DNA of 64,000 bases from Alloprevotella sp. Lung230 (GCF_014385435.1 NZ_JACSUD010000006.1:1-64000); one strand, 5' to 3'; positions 1 to 9,901 are shown, counted from the first letter of the stretch. The notes: a model not told the origin generated them from the letters alone. Made by a program: numbers and translations.

Positions 1-645
1 TTACTCTTAACCTTGCCAATGACGGTAACTCGTAGGTTCATTATGCAAAAGGCACGCCGTCACATCTTACGATGCTCCGACCGCTTGTAGGCGTACGGTT
101 TCAGGAACTCTTTCACTCCTCTGACAGAGGTGCTTTTCACCTTTCCCTCACGGTACTGGTACGCTATCGGTCTCTTACGAGTATTTAGCCTTGGCGGATG
201 GGCCCGCCGGATTCAGACAGGATTTCACGTGTCCCGCCCTACTCAGGATACTGCTATGCTTCATCAAAATTTCGAGTACGAGACTGTCACTCTCTATGGT
301 CGTTCTTTCCAAAACGTTCCTCTATCTTGATTGCTTGCAACAACGCAGTCCTACAACCCCAATCATGCCGAAACATCATTGGTTTGGGCTCTTCCCCGTT
401 CGCTCGCCACTACTGAGGGAATCATTATTATTTTCTTTTCCTACGGGTACTAAGATGTTTCAGTTCCCCGCGTTAGCCTCCCGCATTCGCGGGATGACAG
501 GCCTTCAACCTGCCGAGTTGTCTCATTCGGAAATCTTCGGATCAAAGGTCATTTGCACCTACCCGAAGCTTATCGCAGCTTATCACGTCCTTCATCGCCT
601 GTAAGAGCCTAGGCATCCACCGTACGCCCTTATTTACTTCATTGC
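1..645 (-). rRNA. rrl: 23S ribosomal RNA, 5' part (runs off window start)
   Basis: The reverse complement starts near 645 with the conserved 23S 5' segment: the GGATGCC block lies at about 610-616 and the GAAGGACGTGATAAGC block just beyond. It continues unbroken to the window edge, so only about the first fifth of the gene is present. The gene lies downstream of 16S and two tRNAs in normal rRNA operon order. The exact 5' end is estimated by similarity. All open frames in this stretch are spurious. Confidence 0.95.
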
Positions 646-649
646 CGAT

Positions 650-875
650 CAGTTGTTTAAAAAAACAACCATGGCGAATATACTTAAAGCTGTACTTGTG
701 TTACCTTTATAAGTTACTTAGATGATTTGCGAGTTGTTCAGTAAAGGGGTAAACCAATAAATCCGTAACAAGTACGATTCTATCGTCACCGTTCTACCCA
801 ACAACTCATCAACTTTGTTGCGTGTTCAATATGTCAAAGATCATTTGCTCTAACGATTCGTCTGAGCAGTAAGAG
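650..875 (-). other. Internal transcribed spacer between tRNA-Ala and 23S
   Basis: About 225 bases of AT-rich spacer. No gene or further tRNA is visible. It presumably contains the processing stem strand for 23S, but I could not pair it because the 3' end of 23S lies outside the window. Confidence 0.7.
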
Positions 876-949
876 TGGAGAATAACGGATTCGAACCGTT
901 GACCCCCTGCTTGCAAAGCAGGTGCTCTAGCCAGCTGAGCTAATCCCCC
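876..949 (-). tRNA. tRNA-Ala (anticodon TGC)
   Basis: The reverse complement folds as a 74-nt cloverleaf. The acceptor GGGGGAT pairs with ATTCTCC and the discriminator is A. The anticodon stem CCTGC/GCAGG carries the loop TTTGCAA, so the anticodon is TGC. The T arm has GGTTCGAATCC. The 3' CCA is not encoded. Its place in the 16S-23S spacer next to tRNA-Ile is standard for Bacteroidales rRNA operons. Confidence 0.97.
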
Positions 950-963
950 ATACAGTTACGAAG

Positions 964-1037
964 TAGTCCCAGGCAGATTTGAACTGCCGACCTCCACATT
1001 ATCAGTGTGGCGCTCTAACCAACTGAGCTATAGGACT
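964..1037 (-). tRNA. tRNA-Ile (anticodon GAT)
   Basis: A 74-nt cloverleaf on the minus strand. The acceptor AGTCCTA pairs with TGGGACT and the discriminator is A. The anticodon loop TGATAAT gives GAT. The T loop has GTTCAAAT. It lies 14 bases from tRNA-Ala in the 16S-23S spacer. Confidence 0.97.
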
Positions 1038-1182
1038 GGCAGAAATAATCAAACCTTGCGACCCTCGAACTGGAGTGCTCGGCTTCATCTTTCTCTTATA
1101 TTTCATAACAGTCTGCGAGAAGTACGCAGATACAACCATTATTCGTTGTACCTTATATCTACCAAAATAGGTTCGTCGCATT

Positions 1183-1200
1183 TCAGAAAGGAGGTGTTCT
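1183..1200 (-). repeat. Second copy of the 16S 3'-end motif in the rRNA spacer
   Basis: The plus strand reads TCAGAAAGGAGGTGTTC here, nearly the same 17 bases as at the real 16S 3' end (1267-1283). The two are 84 bases apart in the same orientation. In the precursor RNA this places a second anti-Shine-Dalgarno-like CACCTCCTTTCT shortly after mature 16S. It may serve in processing or pairing; see findings. Confidence 0.85.
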
Positions 1201-1268
1201 TTGTTAAGCCTTGACCTACGCTTACGCTACGGTCGAGCTGCTTAACCTTCACGCCACCTTTCATTTCC

Positions 1269-2798
<1,530 letters not shown>

Positions 2799-3060
2799 AA
2801 ATATAATAATTTGTTTGTTTCTCTGTCGTTGCTCAGAACCTATCCTTATATGAGTAGAATTGAACGGTACAATTTCATTTTACCCGAAACCTCGATTGCT
2901 CATTGCATTCGTTGTTTCATTGTTGATTGTTCCTTGTACTTCTCTACAATCTGTTATGTAATTCTTTCAAAGAGCATATTGCAATCTTTCCTTCCACACC
3001 GCCCACCTTGCGGCAGAGCGTATCGAAGTGAGCAAGATAACCTTGCGTCCCGATTGCGAG
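2799..3060 (-). other. rRNA operon leader
   Basis: The leader lies between the likely transcription start near 3056 and 16S. It is about 260 nt and AT-rich. No open frame is convincing. It probably holds the 16S processing stem and antitermination signals, which I could not delimit. Confidence 0.6.
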
Positions 3061-3062
3061 TG

Positions 3063-3094
3063 CAAAAGTACAACAAACTTCCGTTACCTCCAAA
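3063..3094 (-). promoter_or_regulatory. rRNA operon promoter
   Basis: On the minus strand a -33 TTTG (complement of 3091-3094) is followed after 20 bp by TACTTTTG (complement of 3063-3070). This fits the Bacteroidota consensus TTTG-N19-22-TAnnTTTG exactly. Transcription would start near 3056 and run toward 16S. Confidence 0.8.
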
Positions 3095-3299
3095 CAATCC
3101 CGCAGAAAAGTTTTCAAAAAAGTTCCAACACCGCGATTTTGATGCTTCTATTTGACAGAAATCACTCATAAGCTCAATTTCCCGTCCTTCGCTCCTCCCT
3201 CCCGCTTTCTGCCCCCTTTTGCCCCGATGTACATCCAAGAGCCACAAAACGGCATCTGAGCTAAATCCAAATCGGCCGTTAGACGGAATTGGGTTTATC

Positions 3300-3888
3300 T
3301 TTCGGCGGCATCGTTCCTCTGTGTCGTAGGGTGTATGTTGTCCCTGAACTGCGTGTGGGCTGCGGCATCCCCGGAGAGAGGGGGCAGACGTAGCACAGAA
3401 AAACTACCCCAAGGACAATCACAACCTCACCCATGCCGCAGGGCGCCCCCGAAGGGGGTATCTCTCAATAACCGTAGACGAGGAGGGCTTGCCCGACGAA
3501 CCTACGGAACGTCCAACATAGAAAAGAACGCCCCCGAAGGGGACGCACATCGGATGCAGGTAGATTGGTAGACAAGTAGACTGGTAGACAAGTAGACTGG
3601 TAGACAAGTAGACTGGTAGACAAGTAGACTGGTAGACTGGTAGATCAGCAGATGGGTAGACCATCGAATCACCTACCGGTGCAATATGGATGTCGTCTGA
3701 TATTCGCCCCCGTCGGGGACGCAGGGCTGTGTACGATTGTGTTCCGTAGGTTCGTCGGGCAAGCCCTCCGCACACTACGGCTATTGGGAGAAGCCCCCGT
3801 CGGGGACTCCGTGCGGCGTATGGACGCTGGTTTCGGCGGCATCGTTCATCTGTGTGGTATGGGCACATTGTCCCTCCCTTTCGCTTTC
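3300..3888. repeat. Repeat island: inverted and direct copies of a GTTCCGTAGGTTCGTCGG-type repeat
   Basis: No gene is seen in this stretch. A ~45-bp block starting TTCGGCGGCATCGTTC occurs at about 3302 and again at about 3832 as an imperfect direct repeat. Between them, GTTCCGTAGGTTCGTCGG occurs at about 3740-3757, and its reverse complement near 3494-3512. CGCCCCCGAAGGGG / GCCCCCGTCGGGG hairpin-like blocks flank each unit. A related unit lies at about 39420-39540. The pattern resembles intergenic REP-like elements, but I cannot name a family. Confidence 0.75.
3560..3660. repeat. Tandem 16-bp repeat (GTAGACTGGTAGACAA)
   Basis: There are four contiguous 16-bp units: 3560-3575 (one variant base), 3576-3591, 3592-3607 and 3608-3623. 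A degenerate run of GTAGACTG/GGTAGATC units continues to 3660. Each unit is itself two 8-mers of GTAGACTG/GTAGACAA type. There are no spacers, so this is not a CRISPR. A related short run lies at about 57850-57892. Confidence 0.9.
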
Positions 3889-3930
3889 TGCCCCTCATCC
3901 GCACCATTTTCCATCAGAGTGCGAAAAAAC

Positions 3931-4007
3931 CACATCAGAGATAAATCCTACTATCTCTGAGGTAGAAAAAACTACATCAGAGATAAATCCTACTACTTCA
4001 GAGGTCG
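3931..4007. repeat. Composite repeat copy A: AGAGGTAG module
   Basis: This stretch carries two direct repeats of CATCAGAGATAAATCCTACTA together with CTCTGAGGTAG and TTCAGAGGTCG. It is a degenerate version of the CTACCTCAGAGGTAG palindrome module that precedes the inverted-repeat element in all four copies in this window. Confidence 0.75.
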
Positions 4008-4034
4008 TCACCCTACACCACCCCACTTCCTCCC

Positions 4035-4285
4035 GCACGCGTGCGCGCATTACGCGCGCACTACACTATAATACCACGTTTTTTGCCTTCACTGCTTCAC
4101 CACCCACAGAAAAACACCTCACAACGACCTGATTTGCCTTTACGACCTTTGCTTTTCACCTCTATATCTTCACTCTTTCCCTTCACCTTTGCCTTCACCC
4201 CTATTCCCCTGATTTTCAACCCCTCTCACCCATCGGTGAAGGAGTGAAGGCAATTTGCAAGCACTAATAGTGTATACGCGCGTAG
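4035..4285. repeat. Composite repeat copy A: GCCTTCACC inverted-repeat element
   Basis: This ~250-bp element has imperfect terminal inverted repeats. The left end (about 4051-4100) runs from ACGCGCGCACTACAC to TTTTTTGCCTTCACTGC. The right end (about 4232-4285) runs from GGTGAAGGAGTGAAGGC to GTGTATACGCGCGTA. GCCTTCACC and CTTTTCACC repeats lie between. It has no coding capacity. The closest relatives are at 18138, 39111 and 63171. Confidence 0.8.
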
Positions 4286-4466
4286 AAGTGCAGGAGGATA
4301 TTTAAGCACGGAGACCTACCCATTTAGAGAGAGGTCAAGCGGAGAGGCCAAGCAGTGCAAATGTTAAATCCACGTTAAAATCAGGGATGAGTGGCTGTTT
4401 TGGAAGTCGAGATGTCTATATATAAACGAGAGCTATTTCTCACAGAACTTCTAAACACTTTTATTT

Positions 4467-5894
4467 ATGTTCAAAAATCTATTGTTTCGTGCGTTAGAAA
4501 TCAGTCTGGGTTGGCTGCTGGGTCAGTTGGAAAAGAAATGGAACAACCCTAAGCGGTATGCCGAGGAACAAGCGGCGCACCTTGCCACCCCAAACGAAGA
4601 AGCGGATACCACCGAAACCGAAAATTCCGAACGTAGTGCAGATGCTTCCCAAACTCAAGAGGAAGAGGAAACCAGCGATGATGAAGAGGGAGAGGCGGAA
4701 TGTCCGACACCTCCTTTGCCCCAGGAGCAACAAGAAAGGAAGCCGACCTCCCATCTCATCGGCCTGCACCAGCGTCTGCTCGCCCACCTGCAACAACACT
4801 ACGACCTGCGTTTCAACGTGCTGACTGAAGAGGCGGAGTTTCGTCCACGAGACAGCAACGAATCCTTCCGCACCATCGACCCGCCGGCGTTCAACACCCT
4901 CACCATCGGGGTGATTGACGAAGGCATCGGTGCTTGGAGCATTGATGTGGGGCGTCTGCTCCACTCTTCGCTCATCCCGAGTGTGCATCCCATCCGTGAG
5001 TATTTAGCGCATCTCCCGACTTGGGACGGACGCGATCGCGTCGGTGAACTGGCCCTGCGCGTTAGCGACAAAGAGGTATGGACATCGGGGCTGCGCATTT
5101 GGTTGCGTGCCCTCACCCTTCAATGGATGGGAGAGGAGCAAGCCACGGGAAACGCCCTCGTCCCGCTTCTGATGAGTCGCGAACAGGGGATGCGGAAGAG
5201 CACCTTTGTGCGTCTCCTGATGCCACCGGAGTTGATGCCCTACTTCACCGACAAGTTCGACCTCAGCAGTTCGGCCGGCATCGAACAGCGCATGGCGCGG
5301 CTGGGGCTCATCAGTCTGGACGAGTTCGACCGCTACACACCCCGACAGACTGCCATCCTCAAAAACCTTCTGCAACTCAAGCAGGTGAATCTCCGTCGCA
5401 GTTATCGGCAACAGTTGATGGCACTGCCGCGACTGGCCTCGTTCATCGCAACGAGCAACGAGCGGGAACTACTCACCGACCTGACGGGTTCGCGCCGCTT
5501 CCTCTGCATCGAAGTGACCGCCCCGATGGATTGCTCCCCCATCGAGCACGCCCAACTCTTTGCTCAACTGCAAGCGGAGGTGCTGGCGGGCGAGCGCACT
5601 TACCTCACCCATTCGGAGGAGGAGCGGCTTCAGCAACACAATCGGTCGTTCATGGTGCGCACGCCGGCGATGGAGGTGTTTTGGAAAGCCTTTCGCCGGG
5701 CTAAGTCCGATGAAGCGGTAGAACCGCTGACCGCAACGGAGATTTTCATCACGCTGCAGAGGGCTTTCCCGACTGCGCTCCGTGGATTGACTCCCAGCGG
5801 CTTCGGTCGACAGTTGCGCGGATTGGGGCTGCGTTGCTCCCACTCTAAGCATGGCAACTGCTATCGCGTGGTGGAGTGTAAGGAAAGTGAGTAG
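4467..5894 (+). CDS. VapE/VirE-type P-loop ATPase (primase-helicase-like), orphan
   Basis: 475 residues. Residues 40-95 are a low-complexity acidic linker. From about 95 onward the protein follows the virulence-associated E (VirE/VapE) family, with an ATPase core and a C-terminal domain like the DUF3874 region of Bacteroidota homologues. The P-loop is MSREQGMRKSTF at 236-247; the usual GxxGxGKS/T glycines at its first and sixth positions are both Arg. A Walker-B-like LISLDEFD sits at 281-288, a sensor-like ATSN at 328-331 and GSRRF at 341-345. Relatives usually sit in prophages or integrated elements and assist replication. Here it stands alone between a repeat island and xerC, with no phage, relaxase or integrase partner. 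ATP binding may be altered. Family moderately sure, role unknown. Confidence 0.75.
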   Translation: MFKNLLFRALEISLGWLLGQLEKKWNNPKRYAEEQAAHLATPNEEADTTETENSERSADASQTQEEEETSDDEEGEAECPTPPLPQEQQERKPTSHLIGLHQRLLAHLQQHYDLRFNVLTEEAEFRPRDSNESFRTIDPPAFNTLTIGVIDEGIGAWSIDVGRLLHSSLIPSVHPIREYLAHLPTWDGRDRVGELALRVSDKEVWTSGLRIWLRALTLQWMGEEQATGNALVPLLMSREQGMRKSTFVRLLMPPELMPYFTDKFDLSSSAGIEQRMARLGLISLDEFDRYTPRQTAILKNLLQLKQVNLRRSYRQQLMALPRLASFIATSNERELLTDLTGSRRFLCIEVTAPMDCSPIEHAQLFAQLQAEVLAGERTYLTHSEEERLQQHNRSFMVRTPAMEVFWKAFRRAKSDEAVEPLTATEIFITLQRAFPTALRGLTPSGFGRQLRGLGLRCSHSKHGNCYRVVECKESE

Positions 5895-5947
5895 GGAGTA
5901 TTGTTATCTTTCCCCTCTACTTCCCATAAACTCGCTCATCAAAGAGA

Positions 5948-5986
5948 CACCGCAATCAAGAGAGTTTAGCTCCTTTGATTGCGGTG
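5948..5986. terminator. Hairpin between convergent vapE-like gene and xerC
   Basis: A perfect 12-bp inverted repeat CACCGCAATCAA / TTGATTGCGGTG with a 15-base loop sits between two convergent genes. It has no strong T-tract, so it is a likely but not certain bidirectional terminator. Confidence 0.5.
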
Positions 5987-6057
5987 GTATTGTTGGGAAT
6001 AAACACGTCATTAGGCCAGGTCGGTTATATTCCGACAGACTGCAGAAGCGTACCGAT

Positions 6058-6978
6058 TTATCCCTCACTGTGTGGATGCGCTTTGGCATAGATTTCTTTC
6101 AGTTCGAGGTCGGGAATGTGGGTGTAGATGGCGGTGGTGTCCACTCGCTCATGCCCCAAAAGCTGCTGAATACTCTCCAGATTGGCGCCATGGGCGAGCA
6201 TCGCGGTGGCAAAACTATGGCGCAGAACGTGGGGCGAGCGCTTCTTCTGCGTGGTGACTGCTCCGAGGGTGGTGCGCACCATCTTCAAGAGGGCGCTGTA
6301 GGCGAGGCGGCGACAGCGCGGTGTCAGGAAGAGTGCGTGCGGTTCGTCAAGCACGGCATCGGCAAAGGTTTCTGCCCGATAGTCCAAGTAGGTCAACAGT
6401 GCCTGTCGAAGTTCTTCCCCAAAAGGAACGATGCGTTGCTTGTTGCCTTTTCCCGTCACACGAAGATGTGCTGCCCCGCGCGTCAGTTCCACATCGCCTG
6501 TGTTCAGTCCCAAGAGTTCGGCTGCCCGCACTCCGGTGTGATAGAGGAGGAGAAGGATGGTGCGGTCGCGCAGTCCGACGTAGTCGTCGGAGAATGGGTA
6601 GTGGTCGAAGAGACGGTCCATCTCATTTTCCTGCACGAAGGTGGGGAGGCGCTTGGGGGCTTTGGGGTTGCGCACAAGGCGTGCAGGGTCGACCAACACC
6701 CGCCCCTCTCGCAGGAGGAACTTAAAGAAGGAACGCAGCGAAGCGAGGGAGCGATTGATGGTGTTGGGGGCATAGCCGCGCTCACTCATCCACGCCACCC
6801 ATCGGCGCACGAGGGGCGTGTCGACCTGTTCCCACGTGAGGCCGGGGCGAAAGGCCGTGAGCACATCGGCACAGTCGGTGAGAGAGATGCGATAGGTGTC
6901 GCGGGTGCGGGGAGAGCAACCACGCTGATCTTGCATGTACAAGAGGAAATCGTCAATCCAGGGCTGGAGAGGAGACAT
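6058..6978 (-). CDS. xerC: Tyrosine recombinase XerC
   Basis: 306 residues, the usual size for XerC/XerD. It acts at the chromosome dif site to resolve dimers. The N-terminal core-binding domain covers about 1-105 and the catalytic domain the rest. The active-site set is complete: R151 (GVRAAEL), K177 (TGKGNKQ), H250 and R253 (HVLRHSF), H276 (LLGHERV) and nucleophile Y285 (IYTHI). The start MSPLQPW at 6978 is preferred over a longer frame, because the extra 22 residues look like leader. It follows rpsU by 78 bases. From memory, xerC and rpsU lie next to hpf and tuf in other Bacteroidales; here hpf and tuf are 31 kb away. A XerD-like role is not excluded. Confidence 0.9.
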   Translation of the reverse strand: MSPLQPWIDDFLLYMQDQRGCSPRTRDTYRISLTDCADVLTAFRPGLTWEQVDTPLVRRWVAWMSERGYAPNTINRSLASLRSFFKFLLREGRVLVDPARLVRNPKAPKRLPTFVQENEMDRLFDHYPFSDDYVGLRDRTILLLLYHTGVRAAELLGLNTGDVELTRGAAHLRVTGKGNKQRIVPFGEELRQALLTYLDYRAETFADAVLDEPHALFLTPRCRRLAYSALLKMVRTTLGAVTTQKKRSPHVLRHSFATAMLAHGANLESIQQLLGHERVDTTAIYTHIPDLELKEIYAKAHPHSEG

Positions 6979-7056
6979 GGGCGAATGAGTGTTGAAAAGA
7001 AAGCGTCGCCTCCTGCAGAAGAAGACGACGCTATGGCTGAGCAAAAAGACGATGAA

Positions 7057-7248
7057 TTAGTCTTGGTTGCGATGGAGTGCCTGAACATAGATGGCGTGTT
7101 CCATGGCAAGGCGCTTGCGTACGCTGGGCTTGTCGAACTGCTGACGACGACGGAGCTCCTTGTTCACACCGGTCTTTTCGAACTTTCTCTTGAACTTTTT
7201 GAGGGCGCGTTCAATGTTTTCGCCTTCCTTAACGGGTACTACAATCAT
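7057..7248 (-). CDS. rpsU: 30S ribosomal protein S21
   Basis: 63 residues, a normal length. It begins MIVVPVKEGENIERALKKF and is rich in basic residues (KRKFEKTGVNKELRRR). S21 binds the small subunit near the 16S 3' end and the platform. It is first in an apparent rpsU-xerC operon. A -7 element TACTTTTG (complement of 7302-7309) lies 54 bases upstream; no clear -33 is seen. Confidence 0.96.
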   Translation of the reverse strand: MIVVPVKEGENIERALKKFKRKFEKTGVNKELRRRQQFDKPSVRKRLAMEHAIYVQALHRNQD

Positions 7249-7504
7249 TGTAATGGTTTGATTTTATTGTTTTAATAGATATTTCGCACGTAATCAGGGT
7301 GCAAAAGTAAGCATTATTTCTCATTTGCAGGGCGTTTGAGAAATAAAAAATGAAGTTTTGACGTCGAAAACGTCATTTTTGCCATCTGCGGGATGGCTTC
7401 GTGAATGATGGGTGTAGGGTTAAGAAATGTCCGGGTGGGAGAAACCTCCTTTCTATTGAACGTCTATTGAAAAGATGGGGAGTGGTGAAAGCATGGGTGC
7501 AAGA

Positions 7505-8182
7505 CTATTGCAGAATGCGACGCGCTCCCACGTAGCGGCGGCTATAGTAAGCTTGTTTGGAGTCGTCGACTTTGATGCCGCTCGAACGACTGGCGTGGAT
7601 GAACTTGAAACTACGGCTGTCGGGATTGACTTCAGTAACGATGCCCACATGGCCGATGCTGCTTGAGCCACCGCGTGAGCCTCCGAAGAAGACGAGGTCG
7701 CCTTTCTTCAAATCGGCGACATCGGCCACGGGATTACCTTCGGTGTATTGACTGCGCGAGCTGCGCGTCAGGGCTATATTTTGCTGTTTGAAAACATAGT
7801 TGGTGAAACCGCTGCAATCGAAGCCCGAGGGACTGCTCTGTCCGCTGCGATAGGGGACGCCGAGGAAGCGCATGGCGGTGTTGATGAGCTGGTCGGCCAT
7901 ATTGCCTCTGCGGAGTTCGGAAGTGGCAGCCGCTTCGGCCAAATCGGCTTGATTGGCGGGATCGATGCGGAAAGAGGTGATGGCCTTGGCCAAGTTGATG
8001 ACTTCCAGCGAGGGTCGCGCGGCTTCGACACGCGCCTGCACAGGGAGAGTGTCACCTTCCAGCACCGCGGTGTAGTCGGCCACGTCCTGCTCGTATTTGG
8101 CCTGAAGTCCATTGACGTGGGAGGCGGCCATCCAGCCGGCCACCGCAACAACGGCAATGGCGATGATATGTTTTGTTCTCAC
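7505..8182 (-). CDS. NlpC/P60 family cell-wall peptidase, secreted
   Basis: 225 residues. The N-terminus is a basic stretch and hydrophobic helix (about 5-20), a signal peptide or membrane anchor. The C-terminal NlpC/P60 domain (about 97-225) has the catalytic Cys123 in GFDCSGFTNYVF, His178 in SIGHVGIV and a third polar residue His196 in FIHASRS. Such enzymes cut D-Glu to diamino-acid bonds in peptidoglycan stem peptides in the periplasm. The region between has no recognised domain. It is transcribed alone from its own promoter. Substrate bond is inferred from the family only. Confidence 0.88.
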   Translation of the reverse strand: MRTKHIIAIAVVAVAGWMAASHVNGLQAKYEQDVADYTAVLEGDTLPVQARVEAARPSLEVINLAKAITSFRIDPANQADLAEAAATSELRRGNMADQLINTAMRFLGVPYRSGQSSPSGFDCSGFTNYVFKQQNIALTRSSRSQYTEGNPVADVADLKKGDLVFFGGSRGGSSSIGHVGIVTEVNPDSRSFKFIHASRSSGIKVDDSKQAYYSRRYVGARRILQ

Positions 8183-8224
8183 AAGCGAAGGGGATTTTCG
8201 AGGTTAGAAAAACAAGATTCAGCG

Positions 8225-8255
8225 CAAATTTACGATTTTCCCACAAAACGACAAA
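8225..8255 (-). promoter_or_regulatory. Promoter of the NlpC/P60 gene
   Basis: Minus strand: TTTG (complement of 8252-8255), 19 bp, TAAATTTG (complement of 8225-8232). This matches the Bacteroidota promoter consensus and lies 43 bases before the start codon. Confidence 0.75.
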
Positions 8256-8338
8256 GACTGAAAGACAGAAATTTCCAGAAACGACACTTTCGGGGGTTAT
8301 GCAGATGTCATTTTTAGATTTCAACTGTCTTTCAGTCT
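8255..8338. repeat. 13-bp perfect inverted repeat upstream of the NlpC/P60 promoter
   Basis: AGACTGAAAGACA at 8255-8267 is repeated inverted as TGTCTTTCAGTCT at 8326-8338. The left arm touches the -33 box. It could form a long-looped hairpin at the 3' end of the sulfatase transcript, or be a paired operator. Confidence 0.7.
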
Positions 8339-8353
8339 TCCTCTCCAGCGATT

Positions 8354-9880
8354 TTAATTTTTCGCTTGAATGGGGTCGTCATATTGCTTTTGCAAGCGGA
8401 GCAATTCCTTGCGAAGTTGGCGTGTGATGCGCTCCATACCGGGCTTTCCGTACAAGTTGTGCATCTCGGTGGGGTCGTTCTGCAAATCGTAGAGTTCCCA
8501 AACGTCGATATCGTTGTAGAAGTGAATGAGTTTGTAGCGCTCTGTGCGCACACCGTAATGGCGCTTCACGGCATGTTCGGCGGGATACTCGTAGAAGTGG
8601 TAGTAGAGGCTCTTGCGCCAATTCTTGGGGTGTTCGCCACGGAGGAGCGGGAGAAGCGAGACACCTTGAATGTCGGCGGGAATGGGAGCGCCGGCAAGGT
8701 CGAGGAAAGTGGGGGTGTAGTCAATGTTCTGCACCATTTCCTTGATGTCGCCGCGCGCTTTCAACCCCTTGGGCAGGTGCATAAGCAGCGGGGTGGAAAG
8801 GCTCTCCTCGTACATGAAGCGCTTGTCGAACCATCCGTGTTCGCCCATATAGAAGCCTTGATCGGAGGTGTAGACGACGAGGGTGTTGTCGAGTAGGCCT
8901 TGGGCTTTGAGGTGGTCGAGCAGGCGACCGACATTGACGTCGAGGGTTTTCACCACCTTCGCATAGTCGCGCATGTAGCGCTGGAATTTGTATTCGGCCA
9001 AAGCTCGTCCGGTGAGATGGCGGCGGTTGAAATCGACGGCGAGCGAATCGTAGAAGTAGTCGTAGGCCGCACGCTCCTTTGTGTTCATCCGGCTGAGGAT
9101 GTCCAAATAGCCATCGGTGTACATGGTCTTATGATCGGGACGATAGATTTTGCAATCGTAGTCGAGCGTCATGTCTTTACCAATCTCCATTTCTGTGGCA
9201 CCGGCAGCGGTACGGCCGGCATAGTCGTCATAGAAATTGTCGGGAAGTTTGAACGTTACATCCTCATACTCGTGCAGATATTTGATTTCGGGCAACCAGT
9301 TGCGGTGGCAGGCTTTGTGATGGACGAAAAGCGCGAAAGGACGCGTCTTGTCGCGATCGTGATCCAACCAAGAGATGGCCTTGTCGGTGATGATATTGGT
9401 GAGGTAGCCCTTCTCCTGATATTGTCCTTTGGCATTGATGAAGCGAGGATTGTAGTAGTCGCCTTGTCCGGGGAGGATGTCCCAGTGGTCAAAACCCGTC
9501 GGGGTGCTGTGCAGGTGCCACTTTCCGATGATGGCGGTTTGATAGCCTGCGGCTTGCAGCAATTTGGGCATTGTTTGCTGCGAACCGTCAAAGATGCCAT
9601 GTTCGTTGTTGGTAAATCCGTTTTTGTGCGAATGCTTTCCTGTGAGCATGCAAGCACGCGAGGGCCCGCTCAGAGAGTTGGCCACATAAGAGCGGGTGAA
9701 GCGCACCCCATCCTGCGCCACTCGGTCGAGGTTGGGAGTGTGGATATTGCGCGTGTCGTAGGCCGAAAGCATTTGGGCGGTGTGGTCGTCGGTCATGATG
9801 TAGACGACATTGTAGCGCTGTTGTGCTGCAGAAATCATCGGCATCAAACCAGCTACAAGAGGAAGAAGTTTTGTTTTCAT
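8354..9880 (-). CDS. Secreted sulfatase (serine-type active site)
   Basis: 508 residues with an N-terminal signal peptide (about 1-20). The sulfatase fold is marked by the metal-binding DD at 31-32 (IMTDDHTA), and the sulfatase signature S71-G-P-S-R75 is followed by ACMLTGKHSH. The residue converted to formylglycine is therefore Ser71, so the enzyme needs the anaerobic radical-SAM maturase (anSME), which is not in the window. Later motifs include VYTSDQGFYMGEHGW and GHTGWHLH-like blocks. Such enzymes desulfate host glycans such as mucin or glycosaminoglycans, but the exact substrate cannot be read here. The start MKTKLLP at 9880 is chosen because it begins the signal peptide. It follows glmM across a hairpin. 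Confidence 0.92.
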   Translation of the reverse strand: MKTKLLPLVAGLMPMISAAQQRYNVVYIMTDDHTAQMLSAYDTRNIHTPNLDRVAQDGVRFTRSYVANSLSGPSRACMLTGKHSHKNGFTNNEHGIFDGSQQTMPKLLQAAGYQTAIIGKWHLHSTPTGFDHWDILPGQGDYYNPRFINAKGQYQEKGYLTNIITDKAISWLDHDRDKTRPFALFVHHKACHRNWLPEIKYLHEYEDVTFKLPDNFYDDYAGRTAAGATEMEIGKDMTLDYDCKIYRPDHKTMYTDGYLDILSRMNTKERAAYDYFYDSLAVDFNRRHLTGRALAEYKFQRYMRDYAKVVKTLDVNVGRLLDHLKAQGLLDNTLVVYTSDQGFYMGEHGWFDKRFMYEESLSTPLLMHLPKGLKARGDIKEMVQNIDYTPTFLDLAGAPIPADIQGVSLLPLLRGEHPKNWRKSLYYHFYEYPAEHAVKRHYGVRTERYKLIHFYNDIDVWELYDLQNDPTEMHNLYGKPGMERITRQLRKELLRLQKQYDDPIQAKN

Positions 9881-9901
9881 CGATAGAAGGAAAAACAAAT
9901 T

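Noticed and set aside
1183-1200. A second 16S gene end
   Set aside because: Only about 17 bases match; no other 16S sequence lies between it and the tRNA-Ile gene. Kept as a spacer repeat instead.
3560-3660. CRISPR-like array
   Set aside because: The repeat units are contiguous with no unique spacers and no cas genes are near.
3335-3907. Open frames of 78-162 codons in the repeat island
   Set aside because: They are composed of the tandem and inverted repeats themselves and have no start context or domain.
4467-7044. VapE-like gene plus tyrosine recombinase as an integrated phage or integrative element
   Set aside because: The recombinase is the housekeeping XerC next to rpsU, the genes are convergent, and no phage, relaxase or attachment-site repeat is present.
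5851-7275. Plus-strand frame of 474 codons opposite xerC and rpsU
   Set aside because: xerC has its full catalytic set and rpsU is certain; the frame is their antisense.
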